Source: Marsupella aquatica (taxonomy: Eukaryota > Marchantiophyta). From it: a stretch of 64,000 bases of DNA. The position numbers and the translations under genes are program-made. The notes beneath the pieces were generated by a model. The model was not told the DNA's origin, made no database searches, and saw only the letters and a list, made by a program, of their open reading frames with translations. Of this stretch, positions 45,519-57,344 are shown in pieces (the first letter of the stretch is position 1; every line of letters begins with the position of its first letter). The stretch spans positions 7,750,001 to 7,814,000 of the forward strand of contig OZ316898.1 in assembly GCA_973895155.1 (NCBI GenBank). The letters are read 5' to 3'.

Positions 45519-46180
45519 TCTTACCATACTACAAAGTAGCCCTAATCCTAATGCTCATTCATAACATAGGCTTGCCTCCATACATGACATGCATTTGTAT
45601 ACTTAGTTAAGACACTAGATGTGTGCTATTGCCCCTCACAACATATGCATGCTTCACTTGTAGACTTAGTTAAGACCTTGGATGTGGACCATTAGGTGAT
45701 CACACTATTAGTACATCTCAAAGCTTGAAAATTATGGATGATGGCATTTGGTCATAAAGAATAGGTCATAATTTTTTCACACAAGACTGTGTAAAAGTTT
45801 TTTTTGTTTTTTCTTTCACCAGACTCTACAGTGACTAAAGGTTATAGCATACTACCAATTCTTCTGACAATTCATACTCCATATCTTTTTGTGTCCATAA
45901 CCCATAATTAGGGAATTAAGGTACATCAAATTGTTAGCTTTGAGATGCACAGGGGGTTTAGGAGTTTGCATTTGCCCTCCTCCTTTGGTTTTAGTGTACT
46001 TTGTTTGGCAGTTTTCTGGGAGCTTGATACTTTTTCTCTTTGATCATTGTAGAGTATGGACATCTCCATGTGTGCCCATGCCTTAATAGCCATTAGAATC
46101 TTACAATACTACAAATGCTTATGATGGCCCTTAGCCCCTATCCAACCTTTATTACTCCGTCTTTGTGCATGCTCCATTGT
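45420..46180 (+). repeat. diverged tail-like repeats downstream of the non-LTR element
   Basis: Two related phrases (45588-45628 and 45650-45691) share ACTTAGTTAAGAC and GATGTG, and the second ends GATGTGGACCATTAG. The second also resembles the end of the retrotransposon coding region (ACACTTGATGTAGACCACTAG, 45041-45061). A second pair, CCATGCCTCAATTGCCA with TCTTACCATACTACAAA (45458-45533) and CCATGCCTTAATAGCCA with TCTTACAATACTACAAA (46077-46117), marks another duplication. These look like worn 3' ends of the same or a sister element. Confidence 0.55.
45479..45516. repeat. (TA)n microsatellite
   Basis: An uninterrupted run of about 19 TA units. Confidence 0.97.
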
Positions 46181-47150
46181 CAACCCAACTTTTCTCTCAA
46201 GTTTTATCGCTTTGATCACTGTAGCGTATGGAGGAGTGAATATGTACAGGTGAATTTCAGGCCCGCATGCATACTAGATTCCCTCGTACCCTCAATCCGT
46301 AACATATGATTACAGGTGACATGATAAATCTTTTAATTGATTAAAAAAATTCGTTGGAATGGCCTTTGGAGTCCTAAAATTATTTGTTAGAATTTTATGT
46401 CAACGTTGCTGCCAAGTCAACCCCCTTGAAATTGGAGCCGGGATGGATCTCCAAACTTGTCTAATTGACTTTTGCAACCAGGAAAGGCTAAAGCCAAAGT
46501 CTCTTGTCTGCTGACATAGTACATAGTAGACTCACTAGTGAAATGTGGTTTTTCTTGCCACATTTCACTAGGTCAAATTTGAGAGATCTGAATTCATAAA
46601 ATAAAATAAAAATCCACTAGTCTCATTACAAATATGTTTCCAAATAGTTTCTAACAACCCAGCACAATCAGGTTCCATTGAATACGGAGTGAGATACCAA
46701 ATATCAAAGTTAGCCGCTCAAAACCTTACCAAAGAGCAAATTATGCACAACTAGTGATGGAGTAATCTTTGAGGTAATATACTCCTTTGAATGAATCAAA
46801 ACCTAAAAAACTGAGAGTATTTCTGGTCCTCTGCCCTTCTTCCTACAATAGGAAATGGCTTGATGATTGATTTACAGGGCCGTAATGTTTTGCACATAGG
46901 GCGGGGGTGGGGGACTGTCCAACAGAGGAAAGGAAAATAACCAGAAAAAGGGCAGATTGTAAGATATATGGGAGCAAGCAGTAATTTCCCAGCAAGGACG
47001 CTTATTGCTATGGAGGTCACTCCTGTGGGCAGTTCTTTATGGCATTGATTTTGGCTAAGTTTGGAGTTGTAGTGAATTTGTAGCACTCCACATGGCCATA
47101 ACAGGAGTTAAAACTTGGGTTTTCTATAAAAAAAATGACACAAGTTCTGG
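46181..47150. other. gene-free AT-rich sequence
   Basis: Nothing supportable; only short ORFs without motifs. An inverted phrase, ACTAGTGAAATGTGG and CCACATTTCACTAGG (46531-46573), forms a small hairpin. Confidence 0.5.
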
Positions 47151-50033
47151 CTAGGAGTTGCAGAATTTGACTACCTTAACACTTAGCTCCGACGTCGCTT
47201 ACTCCGACACCCAACTTCTTTATGGTCCAAGCTTGGATAGGCCATCCAGGGAGGACTCAGCATGGGGAGACTTGTGAGCAATGGGACATGGCATTGGCGA
47301 AGGCAAGGCGCTAAGTCGATGACACACACTAAGGACTTAGACTAGCTGAGGGCTGGTCGGGTCAAGGGGGAAAGGACCGGGCTCAAGGTCGACCGTCCGG
47401 ACCCCGGGATGGACTTTGAGTTATGAGGGCTTGATTGAGAGCTCCTCTTGGGCCCAAGACCAATGGAGTCTACTCCATGGGCAACGGATGTTTGGGGCAC
47501 GAGTTATGGCCCGATCCGGGTTTGGCCAATCAAGGGTCCCAGGGGACGATGGGATCTGAGGGCCTAGGCATGAGCATTGGGTTGGCTTGATCACAACGGG
47601 CTAAGGCACTCCGCTTGCGGACGCCTAACTAGAATGTTATGGGTGTGCCCAGACACGCGGGTTGGGATCCAGGTGGGGGACCAAAATTTGGGGACCAAAG
47701 TTGGTCTGGGGGTGGCAGGTCTGCATAAGCATATATGAGGGGAGTGGTGTCTCCATGGGGGCTGAGGACGAGCCGAAGTGGTGAGCCGGGGCGGTCGTGA
47801 CGACACTAAGGAAAAATGCCAAATGGAAATAATGATAACTTCCCAATGGGAAGTCCGTTGGAGGACTTCTTGGGTGCATTGGAAAGCTCTCAAGGAGGGC
47901 TACATTCTCCTGAGATCAGCTAGTTCTAGGGGTGCCATAGTTTCTCAGGGGTTTGGGGGCTATCTCACCTGCTTGCCAAATCCTACCAAAATAGCAGCCA
48001 AGTCGCGTTCGGTCTCTCAAGGCAGCTTGCATTGGGGAGGCAAGGCCAAGTAGGCATGGAGGTTGAGTTCCAAGGGAAATTGGCCCCTAGACCATCAGTG
48101 GGCGAGAACCAAGAGTTGGTTGCTAGAGTCGGGACAATTTGGTCCCGGCGTGTTGGGACAAAGTGATAGACCTAGCCACCCAGCGCCCTCACCAATCCCA
48201 ACACTCACGCCTAAGTGCCCCTGGTGCCCGAACGCCTCTACGGAATACCTTGAGCAAGCACCCTAGTGCCCCTTGCACCGCCAGCGACCCCTCCCATACG
48301 AAGCCGCACTTGCTCTCCAACACAACCGCTACTCAACGGTCCTCACTGTTTGCACAAGCAACCAAGCACCTCAATAAGTAACCCTTCAGGATCTAGAACT
48401 CGCCAAGTCTAGCATCCTAACTCAAGTTCAACAGACATTGGTAAATAGATCAATGATAGATCCTCCCGATGCCATAAGCCAGAACCAGAACCCACGCCGA
48501 CTGTTCATCCAGAACAGCTCCTTCCTTGGGCGTAGCCCGGGTTCCCCCTTGTACCTATCCATCACCAACTGACCGCCCTGACCCCAGGACATGCTCATGG
48601 CCCAAATAGCGTAGCTTGTCCTAAAGCTTGTCCCAACACGTGAGGACCAAAAAGGCCCCGACTCTAGCAAACAACTCCAGATTTTCCTCACTGATGGTCT
48701 AGGGGCCGAACACTCTTGGAACTCAACCTCCACACCTACTTGGCCTTGCCTCCCAATGCAAGCTCCCTTGGGAGACTGAACGCGGCTTGGCTACTGTTCG
48801 GCAGGATTTGGCAAGCGGGCGAGTTAACACCCACAAACCCTGAGAACCCATGGTGCACCCAGACCCAGATGAGCTCAAGAGGGCTAGCCCTTGTTGAGAG
48901 CTTTCCAATGCATCCATGAAGTCCTCTAACGGATGTCCCATTGGGAAGATATCACCGTTTTGGTTTCCCTAAGTGTCTCGACCGTCGCGACTGATGACTT
49001 CGGCTCGCCTTTAGCCCCCAAGGAGACACCACTCCCCTCATATATGCTTCTGGAGACCTGCCACCCCCGGACCAGCTTTGGTCCCTAAATATTGGCCCCC
49101 AACCCGGATCCTATCGCGCATAATGGGCGCGCCACCAACTAGCAACACCCATAACTTTCTCGTTAGGCATACGCAAGCGGAGTGCCTTAGCCCGTTGTGA
49201 TCGGGTCGACCGAGTGCTCATGCCTAGGTCCACAGGTCTCATCGCCGCTCGGGGCCCCTGATCGGCCCAACCCGGATCGGGCCATAACTTGCGCCCCAAG
49301 CTTCCGTTGTCCATGGCGTCAACTCCATTGGCCTTGGGCCCCAAAGGAGCTCACACTCAAGCCCTCAGAACTCAAAGTCCATCCAAAAGTCCAGACGATC
49401 GTCCTTGAGCCCGGCCCATTTCCCCTTGACCCGACCAGCTCTCAGCTAGTCCAAGTCCTTAGTGTGTGTCACCAGCTTGGCTCCTTGCCTTCGCTAGCGC
49501 CACGTCTCGTTGCCCACAAGTCTCCCCATGCTAAGTCCTCCCCTGATGGCCTATCCGGGCGTGGACCATAAGGGAGCTCGGCGTCAGAGTCAACGACGCC
49601 GGAGCTAAGTGTTAAGGTAGTCGAGTTCCGCGACTGACAAGCTTTAGGACAAGTTAGGCTATTTGGGCCATGACCATTACCTGGGGGCAGGGCGGTCAGT
49701 TGGTGATTGATAGGTACGAGGGAGAACACAGGCTGCACTCAAGGAAGGAGCTATTTTGGACGAACAATGGGTGTTGGCTCTGGTTCTGGCTTATGGCATT
49801 GGGAGGACTTATCGTTGACCTACTTACCAATGTCTGTTGGGCTTGAGATAAGATGCTAGACTCGTGAAATCTAGATCCGGAGGGGTTACTTACCGAGATG
49901 TTTGGTTGCTTGTGCAGACAGCAAGGACCGTTGAGTAGCGGTCGTGTTGGAGAGCAAGTGCGGCTTCGTAGAAACTTAGGGGTGGGTGCTAAGATTGGTG
50001 AGGGTACTGGGTGGCAAGGTCCACTACTCTAGG
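47151..50033 (+). mobile_element. unclassified ~1.4 kb element (outer copy), split by its own reverse-oriented sibling
   Basis: The outer copy is 47156-48161 plus 49641-50028, flanked by CTAGG on both sides (47151-47155 and 50029-50033). It begins AGTTGCAGAATTTGACTACC and ends CCACTACT, so the termini are AGT...ACT. About 80 bp present in the inner copy are missing near 49975. No ORF of interest; all long frames here are reading of repeat DNA. A 5-bp target duplication, no long terminal inverted repeats and a non-coding body suit a solo LTR with non-canonical ends. A TATA-like GCATATATGAGG lies near 47728. Other non-autonomous element classes are possible. Confidence 0.75.
48157..49640 (-). 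mobile_element. unclassified ~1.47 kb element (inner copy), inserted in the outer copy
   Basis: The inner copy is 48162-49635 (1474 bp) on the minus strand, flanked by GACAA on both sides (48157-48161 and 49636-49640). Read on the minus strand it begins AGTCGCGGAACTCGACTACC and ends GGTCTATCACT. It is alignable end to end with the outer copy. This insertion creates the large imperfect inverted repeat of the 47.2-50.0 kb region. It is the complete reference copy of the family in this window. Confidence 0.85.
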
Positions 50034-52780
50034 GAGAGACTAAGTTTGTTGGCGAAGTGGTGTATTAATATTTAGTGTTTTCTCCTGGTATGAGAGAAGG
50101 GTATGCCCATGCAAGTAATCTTTCTTCCTTCTTGCTTCCATGCTAATCATACCTCAAAAAACCTACTGATGCACCATTTGTTGCTAGAGATGTAGTTGAT
50201 TGACCCCTAAATTGAAAAGTCTTACTTAGTTGAAGGACCCCATGGATGTGGCCCATAAGGTCTATGGACGGTTTGGGGATCACTCACGGGTACTTGAAGT
50301 AGCACTTTGCATTTTAAGGGTCCATCAAGTATGTATGTACATATTTGCCCAAAAGTGGCCAAGAGTTTTTTCAAAAAGTAAAAAGTAAAGCTAGGAAAGG
50401 GAAAAAAAAAGGAGTTGCCAAGAGTTTTCAATGACAGAGCTGGAATCTAGCTAATTAGGCACTAAAAAAATTTAAAAAAAAGGCTGTCTCGCACCCTCGC
50501 TTGAGGCCTGTGCTAGTGTGCTGGGTGCCGATGTACGTGGCAGATTCAGTAACCTTATCTACTCAGTGCAGCGGGCCCACGCTTGCATGAATTCTCAGAC
50601 TATCAATGGACATCTCTTGCCTTGAAAACCGAAAGCAGGCCATTGATGGACATCTCATTAATTAACTGCTCTTTCGACAAACGGACAAAGTGTGCACAAT
50701 GGACGTCTCATTAACTGTTCTTTAGACAGAGTCTTTGCAGAATTGCAGGAGTACCACATCATCATGATTTGGCAAACTCCTCACTGGCATCCCTAGACTA
50801 TGGAGGTCGGACTTTTGTTTCAAAGTAGAAAGCCACAGTCCATGAAAGGCAGGTCCTGAGTCCTGTGTCCTGAATGACTGATTAACTCAGCGAGTAACCT
50901 TACATTGTCCAGATTCGCCGCCCAGGATGAATTTCTTGGTCGGTGTTTTTTTGCTTCGAATTGTTCGTGGAGGCTTTTCTGCTTTCATTCTTTGACTCGA
51001 GCCTTTCGTCTCGTTTGGCAGCTTTCGGGCTGTTAGGGAGTTCATCTTTAGCTCTTTTAGTTTGTGGTGTAGATGCTGTGCTGCTTGTGCATGGTTCCCC
51101 TCCCGCTGATTGTGTCTCGACTCTTTCCTCCTTTTCAAGTTCTCCTGATCAACCAAAGGGATCCCTGGGCACCTCAGATCAGACCCAGAATTTCAGCTAG
51201 CGCTTGCAAGCCATGACGTACCCCCTCATTCCCGAAATAGATTAGATTCTTCAATTCCCACTAAGTGTCTCTCCGAGTGCCTCATGTCCGAAGCCCGCCG
51301 TGAGATGCAGCAAGCGGAAACTCTGCGATATGTAAACAAATAATGCCAAAGAACAAAAAGCGCCATACCGCTAGACAGGATCCCAACTCTTTTTAAGCTC
51401 CACGAATGGAAATTCGTCGCTCGCCCGGTCGCAGGGTCACCCAATTGTTGACTTTACTTTATGGGAAATGTGTGTAATGATGGGCCCAAGGTCCATGACT
51501 CCACATGTCATGGGCAGGCCCTTTGGCATGTGAAGTATGATACTCGTCCATGTGCATCCTCCGTGGATCTTACTTTAGTTTTAGAAAACTATTATTAATG
51601 AGGCTGTTTGAATGACAGTTGTCTCAGGAGAACTGAACTTTCTAACAAGGTTTGACTTGACTTATCTATTTGTTCACACTCAGGTCCTTTCCTATTGAAT
51701 TATGTCCAATTTTAAGCATATGTAATCAAGCAAGTTAGCGGGCTATGTGATCTCACAGCTCAATTTGGCCACTGTGTGCTAACCACCAGATATTGGTGAT
51801 TTCAACCTAGTCACTGACATTCAATTTGGCCATGATTTTACTTGATCTCGTTCGGGGGTGAAACTCAAAAAACTCCAGCCTGAGTATGGGTTTTAAAACT
51901 ATTGATGAAACCGAAACAGTACATCACCCACGCCCAGAGATTCAATAAAGCTATGGTTTTCATCTCTACAGTAAATCTAGGGCAAATGTGACAATAGAAG
52001 ATGGAGCTTCACGAGAATTATACATGTGAAAATTTAGCTTTGGATCGCATGATATATGACAAACAGGAACCTAAAACACAATTTACCCATCGAGTGATCG
52101 GTGACGGAAGGTTCTGACCAGCATAATTCTGCAGACAGTGCGTGTCCATGCAAAGAGGGGCATCATCAGTCGTGGATCAGATGCACAGATCTTATCTACG
52201 ATTGAGATTGCCAAAGCTTCTAATATCCAACCCGTGCGCAGGCCCCCTCATGTACGTAGCATGAAAGCATGTTCTATTGTTCTACCTCAGTGTGACTTTT
52301 AGGCGTGTGCGATTTCTAAATCCCATTCTGAAGATCCGCCGCTATAGAGCGAAAGTGGAGGTCATGGATTCTGTCTCCCAAATGGAAAACGGTCCCGTAC
52401 TGAAATGCTTTCATGACTTCATCCCTACTTTATGCCTTCCGCTTTAGAGGCAGCAGAACTGCAGATTTGCAGAATGTCCTCGATCACTCATCAGTACAGT
52501 GAAGTAGTAACAAGGATACCCAGTCAACCCTTTTGAGCATACTGGTCACATACTGGTGACACTTGTACCTTCTCGACTTTCGACTTTCGACTCGGGGCTC
52601 GAGGTACGTGCGTGCACTGCTGGCGGCACGCAGTTTATGCAAAGCGTTTAAGATCGATGGGCCGGTTTTATTCTCTATTGCAAAAGTATATCACAACTCA
52701 GTTAAATCTACCTTTCAAGAGGGTGCCCAGAAAGTATTTCACACCAAAGTGCTGTCACAGTGTGTTTTTTTAAGTGGCGA
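50034..52780. other. gene-poor sequence
   Basis: No confident gene. On the minus strand about 50900-51140 reads as a Lys/Glu/Ser-rich stretch with weak coding character but no motif and no clear splice sites. Otherwise AT-rich intergenic DNA. Confidence 0.45.
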
Positions 52781-53016
52781 AAATTCGCTAGATTCCACTT
52801 CCCCAAAAATACTCATGCCACTTTTGGCTAAAATTCTCTACTTTTTTCTCTCATTAACCAGTGTTTCACCTAATCCCAGGCCCCATTAGCCAGAATCTAA
52901 ATTCGCTAGATTCCACTTCCCCAAAAATACTCCTGCCACTTTTGGCTAAAATTGGCTACTTTTTTCTCTCATTAACCAGTGTTTCACCTAATCCCATGCC
53001 CCATTAGCCAGAATCT
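52781..53016 (+). repeat. 118-bp tandem duplication
   Basis: Copies 52781-52898 and 52899-53016 are almost identical and the same length, from AAATTCGCTAGATTCC to TTAGCCAGAATCT. The unit contains the near-palindrome GCCACTTTTGGCTAAAATTGGC. It is related to the 38.4-38.7 kb repeats. A further partial copy (TTAGCCACTTTGGCTAAAAGTG) follows at 53081. Confidence 0.95.
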
Positions 53017-54648
53017 AACGTCAGTGAAATAATTGAATCCAGAATCTTTTGAGCATCTTCTACTTCACGCACACTTTACATTAGCCACTTTGGCTAAAAG
53101 TGAAATCCTTAAAAAAAAGTGAAATCCTTAAAAAATACACTGCTCACAGGTCTCTCCCGCGCTCGGCCCTTTTCGTTTTCCTCAGTCTTCGGTGCAGGTA
53201 GGGTCCTACTATTATTGTTACAACGTTACGCGACGACTGTGTTATATACCAGCAGCTCAAGCAGTTACTACAGTTCCCATGCCTAGACATATGGGCAGGC
53301 CCAGTTCAGTCTAGCTACTGTAGTTGTAGACACTGGAGGCCGGTCCCATAAGCGATTGGTGGGCAAGAAGATTTGAAGCCCAACGATGCCCAGCAGGAGC
53401 TACGGCACCAGCAGCAGGACAGTAGGTGTCCACTTGAGAGAGAGATCCATCGTGTTCATGTTTGAAAGTTTCATTGAACTCCATTGATTGAGCCAGCATA
53501 CAGTGAGGCATCCCGAAAGGGAGAGGCCCGGGACTCCGGGAGGATTGAGAGGGCATCATTCTACATAATATTAGTACAGTTGTGACTGTGCATTGGAATG
53601 CACATTTATTGAGTTTGGGCCTTCGAACTGAATCTTCTCATTATGGAGCTCCACTTTTATGAAAATGACGAAAGGCTTGACAATGTACATCACTAAAGGA
53701 GAGGACGAGCGGACAAGCCCCGAAAGAGAAGACTGAGAAAGATACTATAAACAGGCGTAAGTCAACCCTGGCGAATAACGAGAAAGCCAAAAGGGAAGCA
53801 AGTGGTGTCTCGGGAGTGGGAAAATGCGTTGCGCGCGACTTCCAAGTTGCTGACGAGGTTTGTTTTTCCAGTTGGTTTTCTTAGACATGATCAGAGGGAA
53901 TTTAATGATAGCCTGAACAACTTGGAAGCAAAATCTCAATGGGCACGCCATAATTGATAACAAAAAGCCTGGTGTCTGGATTGGCTAGGTATGGGTAATC
54001 ACCATCCCGGCTGATTTGGCAGGTTATACTGTACAGGGAGCCGATCATGGTGCGTGGTGTTAGATCAATTTCTCCTTCGCTCTCAAGAACTCAAAGCACC
54101 GTGTGATAGCTGAAATCGTTACCTGAGTATGAGAGCGTGAGTTAAGGTTTGGAGTCCAGCCTAATTTGGAGTTAGGGTTTGGAGTCCAGCCTAATTTTCA
54201 ACTTAATTCGTTCAAGATTTTTCTCTTTTATGTTTTTCTGTAGTTTATAGACGAGAGTGCCCATCACAGGCCCCCCTGCAACCGCATTTCGAGATTTATT
54301 TTCTCGTTTGTTGGGTAAAAGTGTTCAATCTCAATTTGTTTATCTTCAAATGTGAAGATAAGAGACAGAGAACCAGAGATACTAGTGGGGGTGAAAAATA
54401 GTTCGAGGATTTAAGTGTATGAACTTCTTGCCACCATGGCGTTGTGGGCTAGTAGTCACAAAGTCATCATTTTTTAGGCATTATAACCACTTCAATCACT
54501 GCAAGAAAGTATACTCAGTGCAAAGGCACTTTGAGACCTCTACCTGTCTCTTAGTAGATAAAGTAAATTTGAATTTGCATGAGATTTAGGTTCGAGTGTG
54601 AAGAAACTTGTCTCTTGATAAAGAAAGTAAATCTGAAATTTGCTTGAA
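53017..54648. other. gene-free sequence
   Basis: No gene supported. A short direct repeat (AGTGAAATCCTTAAAAAA, 53098-53135) and another (GGAGTCCAGCCTAATTT, 54151-54197) are the only structure noted. Confidence 0.5.
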
Positions 54649-55134
54649 ATGTGGGTAGTAATAGCCCACCAAAACTTGGGCCAGAGCTCTCGTTTAGGGG
54701 GCAGTATAGCCAACAGCGCCCTGGAAACACGGCACGGCTATTTATATACCAAAGCCCTGAAAGCAGGAAATTCTATTAAATTTGCAAAGCTCATCGTTTT
54801 CCAAAGAAAGCGCAGGTTGCAGTCACTTTACAGCTGCCGCAGACTGGATACTTCGGACTTAGACTACGTTGCTGCCTTCCATGAAAATTTTGACCTATCT
54901 CACAAATTTTCAAAGTTCCGTATCTCTCTGCCAGCCAGTTATTACAATAGAGAAGAACTACGGAACTGTCCCACGGATTCATGTCCTCGGGATTGCAAAG
55001 ACATGTCCATCAGTCCAGCAAGTGCTTGCATAATTTTCAACTCCAACCTGCCCGATGAAACCTCCGAATTTGATACCGACCATAGACTGTGTTTCCGTGG
55101 ATCGGAGGATTTAGTGTATCGTGATTTTATGTGA
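54649..55134 (+). CDS. unrecognised 161-codon ORF, doubtful
   Basis: An ATG-initiated frame beginning MWVVIAHQNLGQSS and ending EDLVYRDFM. It has several Cys and a Ser/Asp-rich C-terminal half, with no recognisable domain. A TATA-like CTATTTATATACC lies inside it (54739-54751), which would suit a transcript starting downstream and argues against the full frame. It may be chance. Confidence 0.2.
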   Translation: MWVVIAHQNLGQSSRLGGSIANSALETRHGYLYTKALKAGNSIKFAKLIVFQRKRRLQSLYSCRRLDTSDLDYVAAFHENFDLSHKFSKFRISLPASYYNREELRNCPTDSCPRDCKDMSISPASACIIFNSNLPDETSEFDTDHRLCFRGSEDLVYRDFM

Positions 55135-56119
55135 TGCTCCTGTAAAGTATGATAGATGCAATGGCTGGGACTCGCTTCTGCCAGGTCGTGCTGCTTAGCG
55201 CTGGTCTGGGTCGGTGTTGATTCGCTTTGTTGTCCTGATGTACCTGAACGAGTCGGTTGTTTTGGTTTTGCGGTTTACAATGCAAATTGTTTTGCCATTA
55301 AAAAAAAAGAGGAAATGGTGCAATTTTCAATGCAGAATGCTTTTGCTATTTCCACAAGAAAAGATATGGCTGAGAATCTCAACAGCGCACAAGTCTACTG
55401 TAGTTCCACTCTGTCATATATATATATGGTACAAAATTCACTCCATAGCTACAAGGAAGACAATCGTACTTAACTGTGAATCTTAGATTGGATTCGCCGG
55501 CATGTAGAGCATATAGTCCAAAGAAAACATCCTGGAATTCATTTTCATCCTCAAATCCTGGAATATGCATCTGATCAAGTCTTAATGAAGCGTAAAACTT
55601 TCCCCTTCCGTGAAAGGGAATACGTCTCGTCTGCCGAAGGTGAAGGGCGCTCAGGGAGTCAATACAGCACTGTTGTCAGGAATGCAAAACGGCAAGTGTG
55701 CAAAGTAACATGATCAAACGAAGCTTGGCTCCACGGAATCAAAGTTACTCTTCTTTACTAGGAAATCCTCCATGATGAAACGAAGCATGGCTCCAAGGAA
55801 TCAAATTTACTCTCAAATTCTTTAATCCCTATCTAGGGAATCCTCCATGATTAAACAAAGCTTGGCCCAGAGGTATCAATATACTCTTCTTTAATTCGTA
55901 TCTAGAGATGGAATTGATTGAGGGAGCCAAGGCTTCAGACAGAACACTATGGTGCTCAAGTTGCAACAGGCTTTCTTGCTAGTGTCCTGTAAATCATCAA
56001 CCTATCAAAACACAAGACGCGTTCACACGACTTCAGGCTCCTATAAAATTTCATCTATTCAATTGATCCCTATCTAATAAAGAAATTTGACTAGTTCAAT
56101 TAGCGTTAAGGGTTAAATT
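55135..56119. other. intergenic, repeated phrases
   Basis: No gene supported. The phrase CATGATNAAACNAAGC(T/A)TGGC...GG(A/T)ATCAA recurs three times at about 55710-55880 with ~65-75 bp spacing, a small decayed tandem array. Confidence 0.45.
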
Positions 56120-56340
56120 TTAACTTGGAGAGGCACTGAACTCGCACTTGGATAGGAGTTCAACTCGGACCTGGACAGCCGGTTCTGGAGGGCGAGCGAT
56201 GGGAGTTGTGGGCTGCGTCGTGGGCACAGGCAGCATGGAGGCTGTTGGTGCAACCTTTGTCTCACATTCCAATGGGTGCTTCAATTTGTTTTTGTTCAGA
56301 TTCAGGGATTTGAAGCGTTTGCACAAGTCTTCATCTACAT
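56120..56340 (-). CDS. possible terminal exon of an unrecognised minus-strand gene
   Basis: An acceptor with a good pyrimidine tract (GTTCTGTTTCTTTAG|AT) opens a frame of about 73 codons. It begins VDEDLCKRFKSLNLNKNK, passes a Pro/Thr stretch (LPVPTTQPTTPIARPPEP) and ends SKCEFSASPS with stop at 56120. It lies 180 bp downstream of the next feature on the same strand and could belong to it, but no convincing donor connects them. Confidence 0.3.
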
Positions 56341-56517
56341 CTAAAGAAACAGAACAACTTCCCGACACTTTGGCTTCAAATTTAGCTTTTCTGATGATAA
56401 AAATCTGTCCATTTCAATATAGTTCAACAAACATGGAACTAATAAGGCACTAAATAAAAACCTGCAGAGACTTCAAAATTGGAAAACCCCATGATCACAG
56501 GCATCTACCACGACCAG

Positions 56518-57102
56518 TCAATCGCCAAACATCTTCCTCAATTTGTACATGTCAGCCTCTGCAGGGCCGGAACCCAGCATCTTCATCACTTGACAGAATG
56601 GAAGAGGGATGGCTGGCCTGGCTAACAGAATAGCAATTGCCCATTGAGAGCAGTCCCATTGTCCGTGAGCAATATTTTCTACTTGCTCATCACTTAAATG
56701 ATGCCAACACAATGAGTGCTCACCACCAACCTGGTTGGCAGGGGTCACTCCAGCTACAGCATGAGCTGATTGTATCAACCAATCACGAAAATTATTGAAA
56801 GAAGCCTCCGCATCTGCTCCCTGTACCAAACCTGTAGGAGCACCTGGGAGACCTAGCGCAAGATGAAGTCCTCGATAATTGACAACCTGCACCACTAGCG
56901 CACAATCGTCCTCCGTCATCCCTCGTACAATCTGATTGCACGCCATTATCAGAGGTGGCGTGAGAATGCCCTTGAGAGAATCAGCGCATGTGATATTGTG
57001 ACTCAACTCGTTCTCATCAATGATGTCTCTCCTCTCACACTTGCACCGGCCAATGCGTTGCATCTTCCCCAAAAGCAAAGATGCAGAGGCTCTAAACTTC
57101 AA
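56518..57102 (-). CDS. unrecognised 194-residue protein or exon
   Basis: The frame starts ATG at 57102 (MKFRASASLLLGKMQRIGRCKCERRD) and ends KLRKMFGD with TGA. Composition is protein-like, with a stretch ILTPPLIMACNQIVRGM, a Gly/Pro-rich GLPGAPTGLVQGADAEA, and several Trp/His/Cys residues (SLCWHHLS, GQWDCSQWAIAILLARP). I recognise no family. The N-terminal codons overlap a small duplicated phrase (AAACTTCAATGTTTTC twice), so the true start may be the next Met. It lies downstream of the argininosuccinate lyase fragment on the same strand, but no homology links them. Confidence 0.4.
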   Translation of the reverse strand: MKFRASASLLLGKMQRIGRCKCERRDIIDENELSHNITCADSLKGILTPPLIMACNQIVRGMTEDDCALVVQVVNYRGLHLALGLPGAPTGLVQGADAEASFNNFRDWLIQSAHAVAGVTPANQVGGEHSLCWHHLSDEQVENIAHGQWDCSQWAIAILLARPAIPLPFCQVMKMLGSGPAEADMYKLRKMFGD

Positions 57103-57173
57103 TGTTTTCGGCTCTAAACTTCAATGTTTTCTTGAACAGAGGGATTTGATGGGAAGAAGACCCGTTCAGTGCT

Positions 57174-57344
57174 CACTCGCTATGTGAGGGCTCCATCCGT
57201 TTTTGCCGGTGAGTGGGGGAGGTTTGCAGGCTCACACAGCCGATTCTCACGTCCAATGATCACTCGCGATGTGAGACCTTCATCCTTGCCAGTGAGTGGG
57301 GAGAAGATAGGACGTTTTGCAAGCTCACACAGCCAATTCTCACT
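57174..57344 (+). repeat. ~85-bp tandem duplication
   Basis: Copies 57174-57260 and 57261-57344 share CACTCGC.ATGTGAG, CATCC, GCC.GTGAGTGGGG and CTCACACAGCC.ATTCTCAC. Confidence 0.85.

Noticed and set aside
47591-49738. Several 70-124 codon ORFs on both strands
   Set aside because: They mirror each other across the inverted repeat and are readings of two copies of a non-coding element.
47151-50033. Large foldback or palindromic element
   Set aside because: Target duplications at both levels show two separate insertions of one family rather than one inverted-repeat element.
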